DNA from: Bartonella vinsonii subsp. arupensis OK-94-513
Lineage (GTDB): Bacteria > Pseudomonadota > Alphaproteobacteria > Rhizobiales > Rhizobiaceae
Assembly: GCF_000278235.1 (NCBI RefSeq)
Contig: NZ_JH725038.1
Location: forward strand, 18,299 to 82,298
Direction: 5' to 3'
Length of the DNA stretch: 64,000 nt
Both the position numbers and the translations under genes were made by a program. Position 1 is the first letter of the stretch. Each line of letters opens with the position of its first letter. The notes beneath the pieces are model-generated. The model saw only the letters and a program-made list of their open reading frames with translations, did not search any database and had not been told where the DNA came from. Below, piece by piece: positions 52,557 to 61,202 of the stretch.

Positions 52557-52747
52557 TTCGAGCTACATTATTGCACATATTCAATAACGGTGCTCATTAA
52601 TTGTGATAAAGAAAGATTTTCAAAGGACAAAGATGAAAGCTCTTATAACATCAATAATTTCTGTGTATGTGATTGAAAAACTTTAGTGCACACCTAGTTT
52701 ATTAAGCAGCTCTCTCTTTGGATAGAGGTTCCATTCTGTATGGCTGT

Positions 52748-52769
52748 ACCATTTTTACCTACAGATATT
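52748..52769 (+). promoter_or_regulatory. H-box-like element upstream of hbp gene 2
   Basis: ACCATTTTTACCTACAGATATT matches the element upstream of the other three hbp genes, with one extra C before TACAGATAT. It lies about 50 nt before the start codon. Confidence 0.7.
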
Positions 52770-52817
52770 TTTGCGTGATTGCGCAGGATTGCATTATATG
52801 AATTAGGAGCGAAATTT

Positions 52818-53669
52818 ATGAATATAAAATGTTTAATGATGACCTCTGTTATCGCTTTGATTTCAACATCTGTGGCACAAGCTGCTGATATTGTAGTTCC
52901 ACATGAGGTTGCCTCCCCACGGATGACACCGATTATGTCTCCCTCTGCATTTTCTTGGACAGGTCTTTATCTTGGTGGTCAAGTTGGGAATTTTTCAAGT
53001 AAGGTTAACATAACAGATTCTGGTAAGAAAAGTGAGTTTTTTGGTAAAGATCAGACACCTCAACCTTCAGGTTTCATGGGAGGAATTTATGCCGGTTCCA
53101 ATATAGATCTTGGAAATAGTCTCATACTAGGGGTCGAAACAGATGCAGTTTGGGCTGATAGAGGAGATACAAAAACGCTCTCTACAAAAGAGCTTGAGGT
53201 TAGTGACATTGAGGATTTTAACAAGGCGTTTACAGATGCCAGCATTAAATTGGATGACGCTGAAAAATTTGTAGCAGGCGATACAGGATCATATGGTTTT
53301 ACTTATAAAGAAAAATGGGCTGGTGCCACGCGAGCACGGATTGGTTTTGCAGTCACGGATTGTATTATGCCTTATATAGCTGGTGGTATTGCTTATGCAC
53401 AAATGCAAGGTATTGCTACGGTTTCTGGAACAAAAAAATCGTTAGAGAATAAACCAAGTAAAACAGTTACCGGTACTGTGGGTGATAAAACAACAACGAT
53501 GGTTGGCTTTACTCTTGGAGGTGGTGTAGATTTCGCAATGACTGATAATGTTTTGTTGCGTGCTGAGTATCGTTACTCAGATTTTGGTAAAAAGAAATTC
53601 CAAGATGATGAAGCTGAATTTAATTATAAGACTAATGATTTTCGCGTTGGTGTAGCTTATAAATTTTAG
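52818..53669 (+). CDS. hbp: Hemin-binding outer-membrane protein, Hbp/Pap31 family (2)
   Basis: Paralog with the same layout: signal peptide (1-23), FSWTGLYLGGQVG, GGIYAGSNIDLGNSLILGVETD, EKWAGATRARIGFA and terminal VGVAYKF. ATG at 52818 (283 aa) follows TAGGAGCG. An unusual residue is Cys182 in TDCIMPYIAGG, where the other three have Arg (ADRIMPY-type). Variation is otherwise concentrated in predicted surface loops (about 65-80, 115-160, 200-225). It sits between its own upstream element and a hairpin. Confidence 0.93.
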   Translation: MNIKCLMMTSVIALISTSVAQAADIVVPHEVASPRMTPIMSPSAFSWTGLYLGGQVGNFSSKVNITDSGKKSEFFGKDQTPQPSGFMGGIYAGSNIDLGNSLILGVETDAVWADRGDTKTLSTKELEVSDIEDFNKAFTDASIKLDDAEKFVAGDTGSYGFTYKEKWAGATRARIGFAVTDCIMPYIAGGIAYAQMQGIATVSGTKKSLENKPSKTVTGTVGDKTTTMVGFTLGGGVDFAMTDNVLLRAEYRYSDFGKKKFQDDEAEFNYKTNDFRVGVAYKF

Positions 53670-53721
53670 CTTATTTGTAAGCAAAATTATTCAGAAGTTT
53701 TATTTTGACAGGGTTTTAGTT

Positions 53722-53751
53722 GTTTTCTGTGGCAATAGTGCCACAGAAAAC
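53722..53751. terminator. Hairpin after hbp gene 2
   Basis: A 13-bp perfect stem GTTTTCTGTGGCA/TGCCACAGAAAAC with a 4-nt loop lies 52 nt after the stop. No T-run follows, so it may be a transcript-end stabiliser rather than a classic terminator. Confidence 0.6.
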
Positions 53752-53931
53752 ATATTATTACATATCTAAAAATTCGTTAATGATTGATCTTTGTAAAAAG
53801 CAATACAGAGACAATATTTATAATTTGATTTTAATATCAATAAGTTATAAATTTTCATACCTTAAAATCGTTCGTATAAACGAAAGTGTTAAGAGGTGTC
53901 ATTTCTGAATGGAGCCTTTATTTCTATAACA

Positions 53932-53954
53932 GTGTCATTTTTGCTACAGATTTT
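53932..53954 (+). promoter_or_regulatory. H-box-like element upstream of hbp gene 3
   Basis: GTGTCATTTTTGCTACAGATTTT matches the shared element. It lies about 50 nt before the start codon. Confidence 0.7.
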
Positions 53955-54005
53955 CTTTACCTAGTCCTATAGGATAGTTTCATAAATAAATTAGGAGCAA
54001 AATTT

Positions 54006-54836
54006 ATGAATATAAAATCTTTAGTAACAACTTCTGTTATCGCTATGGCAGCAGCTTCTGCAGCACAGGCTGCTGATGTTATCATTCCACATGAAGCAGC
54101 ACCAGTTATTGCTGTCCCTGCGTTTTCTTGGACAGGTTTCTATATTGGTGGTCAAGTTGGAAGCTTTTCAAGTAAGGTTGAGATAACTGAACCAAGCAAA
54201 AATAAACTTAACAAAGATTTAACACCTAAGCCTTCTGGTTTTATGGGTGGTATTTATGCGGGTTCCAATTTTGATATTGGAAATGGTCTTATTCTAGGTG
54301 TTGAAACCGATGCAGTCTGGGCTGATCGTGAAGAAACAAAAGAGCGTTTTTCACATGTTCTTCAAGAAAATGAACTTAATGATTTTAAGGATGATCTTAC
54401 AGAACTGAAGGCCAGTGTTGCTACAGGAAAAACAATTGGTGGTATCAAGGCAGGTGACAAGCGTACAGATAGTAGCACTTTAAAGGAAAAATGGTCTGGT
54501 GCTACACGGGTGCGTATTGGTTTTGCAGCGGCTGATCGCATTATGCCTTATGTTGCTGGTGGTATTGCTTATGCACAGATGCAAGGTACCTATACGATTA
54601 AGGCAACAGAAGCTGCGGGTAATGCAGAAATCGCTTCTGCTAAATTCTTTGATGCAACAAAGACATTTGTTGGTTATACCCTTGGTGGTGGTGTTGATAT
54701 CGCAATGACCGATAATGTCTTACTGCGTGCAGAATATCGTTATTCAGATTACGGTAAAAAGCAATTCGATAGGGATACAGATGAGTTTAGCTACAAGACC
54801 AATGATTTCCGTGTTGGTGTAGCTTACAAATTCTAA
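54006..54836 (+). CDS. hbp: Hemin-binding outer-membrane protein, Hbp/Pap31 family (3)
   Basis: 276 aa, starting at ATG 54006 after TAGGAGCA. Signal peptide residues 1-23 (ends AQAA), then PAFSWTGFYIGGQVGSF, GGIYAGSNFDIGNGLILGVETDAVW, EKWSGATRVRIGFAAADRIMPYVAGG, and terminal RVGVAYKF. The sequence between about residues 108 and 155 is charged and variable and is probably a surface loop. By my recollection it is the paralog most like HbpA (Pap31), but I could not verify this. The B. quintana order hbpC-hbpA-hbpB would fit genes 2-4. Confidence 0.93.
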   Translation: MNIKSLVTTSVIAMAAASAAQAADVIIPHEAAPVIAVPAFSWTGFYIGGQVGSFSSKVEITEPSKNKLNKDLTPKPSGFMGGIYAGSNFDIGNGLILGVETDAVWADREETKERFSHVLQENELNDFKDDLTELKASVATGKTIGGIKAGDKRTDSSTLKEKWSGATRVRIGFAAADRIMPYVAGGIAYAQMQGTYTIKATEAAGNAEIASAKFFDATKTFVGYTLGGGVDIAMTDNVLLRAEYRYSDYGKKQFDRDTDEFSYKTNDFRVGVAYKF

Positions 54837-54874
54837 TCTCGTAAAAAACGAAATTATTAACACTAAAGATTTCT

Positions 54875-54911
54875 AAGAGGCTCTGTCAAAGATGGGGCCT
54901 CTATTTTTTTG
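54875..54911 (+). terminator. Terminator after hbp gene 3
   Basis: AGAGGCTC pairs with GGGCCTCT (54876-54902 span), followed by ATTTTTTTG. It lies just upstream of the fourth H-box-like element, so gene 4 needs its own promoter. Confidence 0.75.
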
Positions 54912-54916
54912 TGAAT

Positions 54917-54941
54917 GTGATATTTTTGCTACAGATATTTT
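54917..54941 (+). promoter_or_regulatory. H-box-like element upstream of hbp gene 4
   Basis: GTGATATTTTTGCTACAGATATTTT matches the shared element, about 50 nt before the start codon. Confidence 0.7.
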
Positions 54942-54990
54942 AAAACAGATGCACTATATATGCCTCGTTTTGGATATTTGGAGACATTTT

Positions 54991-56478
54991 ATGAATACGA
55001 AACGTTTAATAACAGCATCTATTTTCGCATTGATTTCAGTTTCTACAGCGCAGGCAGCCGATGTAATGGTTCCTCATCAGCCAACGAAAGCTTCTTCATC
55101 AGCTTTTGTGGCTCCTAATTTTACATGGGCGGGTTTTTACTTGGGTGGCCAAGTTGGTGGTTTTTCCAGTAAAACTGATATGAGCATTGTTGGTAAGGAC
55201 AAGAGTATACCGCTAAGCAAAGATTTATCCCCTAAACTTTCAGGGTTTGAAGGGGGGCTTTACGCAGGTTCTAATATTGATCTCGGCGACAACTTTATTT
55301 TAGGTATCGATACGGATTTAACTTGGTCTGGACAAAAACACACAAATACTATCACTTTAGGTGCATCTGGCAATGCTGAGGTAGATAATTTAGTAGCAAG
55401 ATCTCGCAGATCAGTACGGTCAGCATCTGGGGCAGCAGCAGCACCAGCGGCGCCAGCACCAGCGAAGCCAGCAGCAGTAAAGCCAGCAGCACCAGCAAAG
55501 CCAGCAGCACCAGCAAAGCCAGCAGCACCAGCAAAGCCAGAAGCACCAGCAAAGCCAGCGACAGCAGCGGCAAAATCAATAGGGGCAGTGACACCAGCAG
55601 TGGCAACGGTACCATCGACAGAACCAGCAAAGTCAGAATCAGTAGCTAGGGTAGCAGTAGCTGCGGCACCAGCAGTTCAAGCAAGATCAGAGTCAGCTAA
55701 ATCAGAGGCACAGGGATCAAAAAAAGAAGCACTATTATTGGCAAGATCGCTATCAGAAGGATCATCGCAGTCGATGGCGGCAACACCAGCACCAACACAG
55801 CCAGCCAATGGGGTAGGTAGTGATACCAACAGGAATCCTCACAGTGAACAGGGTTCTCATGCGCACCATGCATCTCACGGAGTTGGGCATGGGGCTGGCG
55901 CTAATTCACATAGTATTAATACGCACAGCGGTGGCGTCAATCCACACGCTTCTCATCCGCATGTTTCTAGTTCACATGGTACAAACAGCGCGGCTGGACG
56001 TAATGCACAAGCTACACAAGCTTCGGATAAAAACACTAGCAGTGTATATGGTGTAGAGCAAATGAGAAAAGTGGTCTCTGAACTTGGTTTGGAAAGAGAC
56101 AGTGAAGCTGAAACTTTAAGCCATACTTTGAAACAGAATTGGGCTGGTGCCACACGTGTGCGTATAGGTTTTGCTGCTGATCGCTTTATGCCTTATGTTG
56201 CTGGCGGTATTGCTTATGCACAGCTCCAAGACACTGTATCGGTTTCGTTAAAGAAAGATGATGGAAGAGTTGTTTCTTCTAAGAACTTAACCGATGAAAC
56301 AAAGACTATGATTGGTTATACTGTTGGTGGCGGTGTTGATTTTGCAATGCTAGACAATGTGATCGTGCGGGCGGAATATCGTTATTCAGATTTTGGCAAA
56401 AAGAAATTTGCAAAAGAAAAAATTGAGATGAAATATACGACCAATGATTTCCGTGTTGGTGTCGCTTACAAATTTTAA
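54991..56478 (+). CDS. hbp: Hemin-binding outer-membrane protein, Hbp family (4), with Ala/Pro- and His-rich insert
   Basis: 495 aa from ATG 54991 (GGAGACATTTT upstream); a longer frame from 54892 reads through the promoter. The signal peptide is residues 1-23. The barrel halves are the usual FTWAGFYLGGQVGGF...ILGIDTDLTWSG (42-114) and NWAGATRVRIGFAADRFMPYVAGG to VGVAYKF (383-495). Between them lies an insert of about 220 residues (138-360). Residues 145-193 are Ala/Pro/Lys repeats (PAAPAK). Residues 283-330 are His-rich, with 12 His. This insert replaces a short surface loop of the paralogs. By position it may correspond to B. quintana hbpB. Confidence 0.92.
   Translation: MNTKRLITASIFALISVSTAQAADVMVPHQPTKASSSAFVAPNFTWAGFYLGGQVGGFSSKTDMSIVGKDKSIPLSKDLSPKLSGFEGGLYAGSNIDLGDNFILGIDTDLTWSGQKHTNTITLGASGNAEVDNLVARSRRSVRSASGAAAAPAAPAPAKPAAVKPAAPAKPAAPAKPAAPAKPEAPAKPATAAAKSIGAVTPAVATVPSTEPAKSESVARVAVAAAPAVQARSESAKSEAQGSKKEALLLARSLSEGSSQSMAATPAPTQPANGVGSDTNRNPHSEQGSHAHHASHGVGHGAGANSHSINTHSGGVNPHASHPHVSSSHGTNSAAGRNAQATQASDKNTSSVYGVEQMRKVVSELGLERDSEAETLSHTLKQNWAGATRVRIGFAADRFMPYVAGGIAYAQLQDTVSVSLKKDDGRVVSSKNLTDETKTMIGYTVGGGVDFAMLDNVIVRAEYRYSDFGKKKFAKEKIEMKYTTNDFRVGVAYKF
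55483..55554 (+). repeat. In-frame 18-bp tandem repeat (4 copies)
   Basis: The unit CCAGCAGCACCAGCAAAG occurs three times exactly (55483, 55501, 55519) and once with one change (55537). It encodes PAAPAK. A shortened 15-bp version precedes it. Gain or loss of units would keep the frame. Confidence 0.9.
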
Positions 56479-56503
56479 TTTGTTGTAAAGAATAAATTAC
56501 TAA

Positions 56504-56537
56504 GGGACTCCACCAAATGGTGGAGTCCTCATTTTTT
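56504..56537 (+). terminator. Strong terminator after hbp gene 4
   Basis: GGACTCCACC pairs perfectly with GGTGGAGTCC across a 4-nt loop, followed by TCATTTTTT. It closes the hbp array. Confidence 0.9.
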
Positions 56538-56733
56538 AAGAAGGTCATTTTTTTGGTTTTCTTTCTTGATAGTTTCATGATAAACCCCGTAAAATGTGAT
56601 GATATATCTTCCTGATTACTGCTTAATATGAATGGTTCATTCGACTTTCCCTATAGATTAAAAAAACAGAGTTGCAGGGTTCAGGGGAGTTATGCAAAAA
56701 TGAAATCGTAAAAGTGGATGGGAATATTTCACA

Positions 56734-59649
56734 ATGACTGTGAAAAATGAAACAGTAGATTACTCGAAAACTCTTTATTTACCACAAACAAATTTTCCTA
56801 TGCGTGCAGGGTTGCCGCAAAAAGAGCTTGAATTGATAGAGCGGTGGGAGGATATGGGGCTTTATGCGCAGTTGCGACATCAAGCAAAAGATCGCCCATT
56901 TTACATTCTTCATGATGGTCCGCCTTATGCAAATGGACATATTCATATTGGCCATGCTTTGAACAAAGTTTTAAAGGATGTGATTGTTCGTTCATTCCAA
57001 ATGCGCGGTTTTAATGCAAATTACGTTCCTGGTTGGGACTGCCATGGACTTCCGATTGAATGGAAGATTGAAGAAAAATATCGTGCACAAGGGAAAAATA
57101 AGGATGATGTACCTCTTAATGAGTTTCGTCAAGAATGCCGTGAATTTGCACAACATTGGATAACTGTTCAAAGTGAAGAATTTAAACGCCTTGGCGTTGT
57201 TGGTGATTTTAAGTCACCCTATACCACCATGGCTTTTCATGCAGAAGCGCGCATTGCCGGTGAATTGATGAAATTTGCTCTGTCAGATCAAATTTATCGC
57301 GGTTCAAAGCCTGTGATGTGGTCTGTTGTGGAGCGAACGGCTCTGGCAGAGGCAGAGATTGAATATCATGATCATGAATCAGAGGTTATTTGGGTTAAGT
57401 TTCCTATTTTAAAAACAGATTCTAGCGATTTGTATGACGCTTATGTCGTGATTTGGACAACAACTCCGTGGACAATTCCTGGTAACCGTGCTGTGAGTTA
57501 TTCGTCGCAGATTTCTTACGGTGTTTATGAAGTTGAAAGTGCAGAAAATGATTTTGGTCCTCAAGCTGGAGAAAAACTTCTCTTTGCTGATGCATTGGCT
57601 GTGAGCTGTGCGGAAAAAGCAAAACTTGTTTTGAAGCGTTTACGTGTTGTTTCTGCTGATGAGCTTAAAACACTTATTCTTTCTCATCCACTTAAAGGTT
57701 TGGCTGGAGGGTATAATTATAAGATTCCGTTGCTTGATGGTTCGCATGTAACAGAGAGTGCTGGTACAGGTTTTGTTCATACAGCGCCAAGCCATGGGCG
57801 TGAGGATTTTGAAATTTGGAATGTTTATAAGCCTTTATTGGAGCAGGCGGGGATTGATTCATCTATACCATTTCCTGTTGATGATGCTGGTTTTTATACG
57901 AAGGATGTTCCTGGTTTGGGGCCGGATCGTCAAGAGGGACCAGCACGCGTTATTGATGATAATGGAAAAATGGGAAATGCCAATAGAGAAGTTATTAACG
58001 CTTTAATAAAAGCTGATCGATTGTTTGCACGTGGTCGTTTAAAGCATTCCTACCCTCATAGCTGGCGTTCAAAAAAGCCGGTTATTTTCCGTAATACACC
58101 GCAATGGTTTATTTCAATGGATAAAGATCTTGGAGATGGATCAACTTTACGCAGCCGTGCTCTAGAAGCCGTTTCGATGACACGTTTTGTTCCTCCTTCT
58201 GGGCAAAACCGTTTAGCTTCTATGATAGCAGAGCGTCCTGATTGGGTTCTTTCTCGCCAGCGGTCTTGGGGAGTCCCTATTTGTATTTTTGCCAATGAAG
58301 ATGGTGTTGTTCTGAAAGATGAGTGTGTGAATGCGCGTATTTTGCAGGCTTTTGAAGCAGAAGGAGCAGATGCATGGTTTTCTGAAGGAGCGCGTGAGCG
58401 TTTTTTAGGTGATCGTGCACAGGAGTCTTGGGTTCAGGTTTTTGATATTCTTGATGTTTGGTTTGATTCTGGAGCAAGCCATAGTTTTGTATTAGAAGAT
58501 CGGGCTGATTTAAAATGGCCTGCCGATGTTTATTTTGAAGGGTCTGATCAACATCGTGGGTGGTTTCAGTCCTCTCTTTTGGAAAGCTGTGGTACACGCG
58601 CTTGTTCTCCTTATAAGGCGGTAATTACGCACGGTTTTACTTTGGATGAAAATGGCAAGAAAATGTCTAAATCCTTGGGGAACACGGTTGTTCCACAAGA
58701 GATCATTAAAACATCTGGTGCGGATATTTTTCGTCTTTGGGTCATGACGACGGATTATTGGGAAGATCAGCGTTTAGGCAAAAAAATTCTTCAAACAAAT
58801 GTAGATTCATATCGTAAATTACGCAATGCAATTCGTTGGATGCTTGGGACGTTGGCGTATGATGAAGGAGAGGAAATAGCTTATTGCGGACTACCAGATC
58901 TGGAAAAACTTATATTGCATCGGCTTTTTGAACTCGATCAATTGATTAATCGAGCTTATGATGAGTTTGATTTCAAAAAGATTATGCGTGCATTGCTGGA
59001 TTTTTCGATCATTGAATTATCAGCATTTTATTTTGATATTCGCAAAGATTCTCTTTATTGTGATGCTCCTTCATCAACAAAGCGTAAAGCTTCTTTGCAG
59101 GTTGTTCGTGAGGTTTTTAAACGAATGGTCACATGGCTTGCACCCATGTTGCCTTTTACAATGGAAGAGGCTTGGTTGGAACGTTATCCTGAAAGCCAAT
59201 CCGTGCATCTAGAACAGTTTTGTTCTGTGCAAAAGGAATGGCAGAACGAATCTTTGGCTGAACGTTGGAAAAAGGTGAAACAGGTTCGTAAAGTTGTGAC
59301 GGGGGCTTTAGAGCTTGAACGCGCTGATAAGCGTATTGGATCATCTTTAGAAGCTGCACCTATTGTTTTTATTTCTAATCCAGCTTTATTGGAGGCATTG
59401 GAGAGCTTAGATATGGCAGAAATTTGCATCACCAGTGCTTTAACAATTAAACCGCATGCACCACCTGAGGATGCTTTTACTCTGAGTGATGTTGAAGGTG
59501 TTGGTGTGTATCCGGAAAAGGCATTGGGGAAAAAATGTGCTAGGTCATGGCGTTATACACAAGATGTTGGGAGTGATCCAGCTTATCCTGATGTATCTGC
59601 TCGCGATGCAGAAGCTTTGCGGGAACTACAGATGCTTGGCAAGATTTAA
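56734..59649 (+). CDS. ileS: Isoleucyl-tRNA synthetase
   Basis: Class I synthetase that charges tRNA-Ile. The HIGH motif is at residues 71-74 (GHIHIGH) and KMSKS at 643-647. The editing domain (CP1) includes [14 protein letters not shown]. An anticodon-binding domain follows from about 700. At 971 aa it is full length; the C-terminal zinc finger of E. coli IleS is missing, as is usual in alphaproteobacteria. It starts at ATG 56734 with a weak ribosome-binding site. Confidence 0.97.
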   Translation: MTVKNETVDYSKTLYLPQTNFPMRAGLPQKELELIERWEDMGLYAQLRHQAKDRPFYILHDGPPYANGHIHIGHALNKVLKDVIVRSFQMRGFNANYVPGWDCHGLPIEWKIEEKYRAQGKNKDDVPLNEFRQECREFAQHWITVQSEEFKRLGVVGDFKSPYTTMAFHAEARIAGELMKFALSDQIYRGSKPVMWSVVERTALAEAEIEYHDHESEVIWVKFPILKTDSSDLYDAYVVIWTTTPWTIPGNRAVSYSSQISYGVYEVESAENDFGPQAGEKLLFADALAVSCAEKAKLVLKRLRVVSADELKTLILSHPLKGLAGGYNYKIPLLDGSHVTESAGTGFVHTAPSHGREDFEIWNVYKPLLEQAGIDSSIPFPVDDAGFYTKDVPGLGPDRQEGPARVIDDNGKMGNANREVINALIKADRLFARGRLKHSYPHSWRSKKPVIFRNTPQWFISMDKDLGDGSTLRSRALEAVSMTRFVPPSGQNRLASMIAERPDWVLSRQRSWGVPICIFANEDGVVLKDECVNARILQAFEAEGADAWFSEGARERFLGDRAQESWVQVFDILDVWFDSGASHSFVLEDRADLKWPADVYFEGSDQHRGWFQSSLLESCGTRACSPYKAVITHGFTLDENGKKMSKSLGNTVVPQEIIKTSGADIFRLWVMTTDYWEDQRLGKKILQTNVDSYRKLRNAIRWMLGTLAYDEGEEIAYCGLPDLEKLILHRLFELDQLINRAYDEFDFKKIMRALLDFSIIELSAFYFDIRKDSLYCDAPSSTKRKASLQVVREVFKRMVTWLAPMLPFTMEEAWLERYPESQSVHLEQFCSVQKEWQNESLAERWKKVKQVRKVVTGALELERADKRIGSSLEAAPIVFISNPALLEALESLDMAEICITSALTIKPHAPPEDAFTLSDVEGVGVYPEKALGKKCARSWRYTQDVGSDPAYPDVSARDAEALRELQMLGKI

Positions 59650-59852
59650 AATTGAAATCAAGGCATAGAAATGCGGGGGGTGTAAAGAGCATTGTTATGG
59701 TTTGAATTCTGTCATTGATGCGGATAGCCTTTTATGGTAATAATGAAATCCGTTGTTTTTCCGTGGGGGGTAAGTTTGTGTAAGCCAGATCTCCAATAAA
59801 TTGCGGGAAGATCGAACAGCCATATACTTTACTTAGGAAAATAGGATAAGCA

Positions 59853-60380
59853 GTGAAAAAGCGTGAAGTAAAAAGATTGCCAATAAGCATTTTAGGCATG
59901 TGCTTTATTTTAACAGGATGTGGTTTATCCGCTCCTACCTATGGTACAGATAAGCCGGTTTCATTGCAGTTTTTTGAAGATGTTGCTAACATTACTTCGC
60001 TAACACCGACGAATGACAATAGTCAGCTTGTGATGAAAGCACATCCAAAACTTGTGATACCAGATCCCAGCGCGCGCAGAGTTTTACCATTACCGCAGCA
60101 GGATAACTCTTTTAGTAGAACCGCAACATCAAGGCAGCATCTTGATGGAAATAGGGGGCTTGTTTTTTCCCAAAAAGCGTCATCAGTTAATGAGCATGCT
60201 AGTGCTGGTTCGGAAAGTATTTCACGGTTGAATACGAAGCAACGGCAGGAATATTTACGTCGTCAGAGAGCGCAAATTGGAAGTGCAAACTATCGTCGGT
60301 ATCTCACTGAGCCACCTTTAAGTTATCGTCAACCAGCAAGGATTGCGCCTGTTGGTCCAGAAGTAAAAACGAAGCGTTAA
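59853..60380 (+). CDS. Lipoprotein of unknown function
   Basis: 175 aa from GTG 59853, preceded by AGGATAAGCA. The N-terminus is a lipoprotein signal (hydrophobic core ISILGMCFILTGC with Cys23 at the lipobox). The mature part is polar and rich in Ser, Gln and Arg, with no domain I recognise. A similar gene follows ileS-lspA in many rhizobia; here no lspA is present between them. It is convergent with tadA. Confidence 0.7.
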   Translation: MKKREVKRLPISILGMCFILTGCGLSAPTYGTDKPVSLQFFEDVANITSLTPTNDNSQLVMKAHPKLVIPDPSARRVLPLPQQDNSFSRTATSRQHLDGNRGLVFSQKASSVNEHASAGSESISRLNTKQRQEYLRRQRAQIGSANYRRYLTEPPLSYRQPARIAPVGPEVKTKR

Positions 60381-60404
60381 AAGAGCGCGAGAGAAAAGGT
60401 GTAT

Positions 60405-60420
60405 CCAAAACCGGTTTTGG
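60405..60420. other. 16-bp perfect palindrome between convergent genes
   Basis: CCAAAACCGGTTTTGG lies 24 nt after the lipoprotein stop and 74 nt after the tadA end (reading minus). It has no loop or T-run, so it is a weak terminator candidate. Confidence 0.4.
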
Positions 60421-60493
60421 TAAAAGGAAGAGCTATAACCAGAGAGTTCCAATATTTTTAGAGATGAGCCAGCGTTAAGAAGGGGAATTATTT

Positions 60494-60940
60494 TTAACGC
60501 CGCTTTTGTGCAAAAAAGTCTTTAAGAAGTTGAGCAGCTTCTTTTTCCTTGAAACCAGAATAGATCTCAGGTCTGTGATGACAGGTTGGTTGCTGATAAA
60601 AGCGTGGGCCGTGTTCGATAGCGCCTCCTTTGGCGTCATTTGTTGCATAATAAAGACGCCGTATACGTGCAAATGAAATGGCTGCAGTACACATAGCACA
60701 AGGTTCTAGTGTTACATAAAGATTGCAATCAGGGAGTCTTTCGCTTTGAAATATTTCACAAGCCATACGGATTACACGCATTTCAGCATGTCCGGTAGGA
60801 TCATGTGAGGCTTTTATGGAGTTACCAGCGCGTGCAATAATTGTATTTCCGCATGTGATAACAGCACCTACGGGGATTTCGTCTTTTTTTCTTGCTTCTT
60901 GCGCTTCTAAAAGAGCTATTTCCATGGGAGTCAAAGTCAT
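60494..60940 (-). CDS. tadA: tRNA-specific adenosine deaminase TadA
   Basis: Converts adenosine 34 to inosine in tRNA-Arg(ACG). Zinc ligands are His51, Cys81 and Cys84, and Glu53 is the proton shuttle (HAEMRVI and PCAMC motifs). At 148 aa it is the normal length. It is transcribed divergently from the pseudouridine synthase gene, across a 262-nt gap. Confidence 0.95.
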   Translation of the reverse strand: MTLTPMEIALLEAQEARKKDEIPVGAVITCGNTIIARAGNSIKASHDPTGHAEMRVIRMACEIFQSERLPDCNLYVTLEPCAMCTAAISFARIRRLYYATNDAKGGAIEHGPRFYQQPTCHHRPEIYSGFKEKEAAQLLKDFFAQKRR

Positions 60941-61202
60941 ACTGTTCTTTCTACTGAAATAGAGGAAATCAAAAAGGCTTCATCATAAAGAAGACTGTTG
61001 CAAAAGGAATGTGCTATGATCCTTTGAGAGGAAGCATTATTTTTTTTATGTTTAAAATCAACTTGCAAGTAAACAAGTGTATTATTGTTGCTAAAGGATA
61101 GCAAATGATAAATGATTATGTTACTTCCCCTTTTAAGATAAGAGCTATAGTGCAGACAGGCAGTTTTCTGAACGTACGCAAAGAGATTGGTGTAAAGAAC
61201 AA

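Noticed and set aside
52633-52686. Short frame MKALITSIISVYVIEKL between hbp genes 1 and 2, like an hbp signal peptide start
   Set aside because: Only a few residues agree with the hbp start and no barrel sequence follows; similarity is too short to call a remnant.
55352-55630. 92-codon minus-strand frame rich in Leu/Val/Pro
   Set aside because: It is the antisense shadow of the PAAPAK repeats in hbp gene 4.
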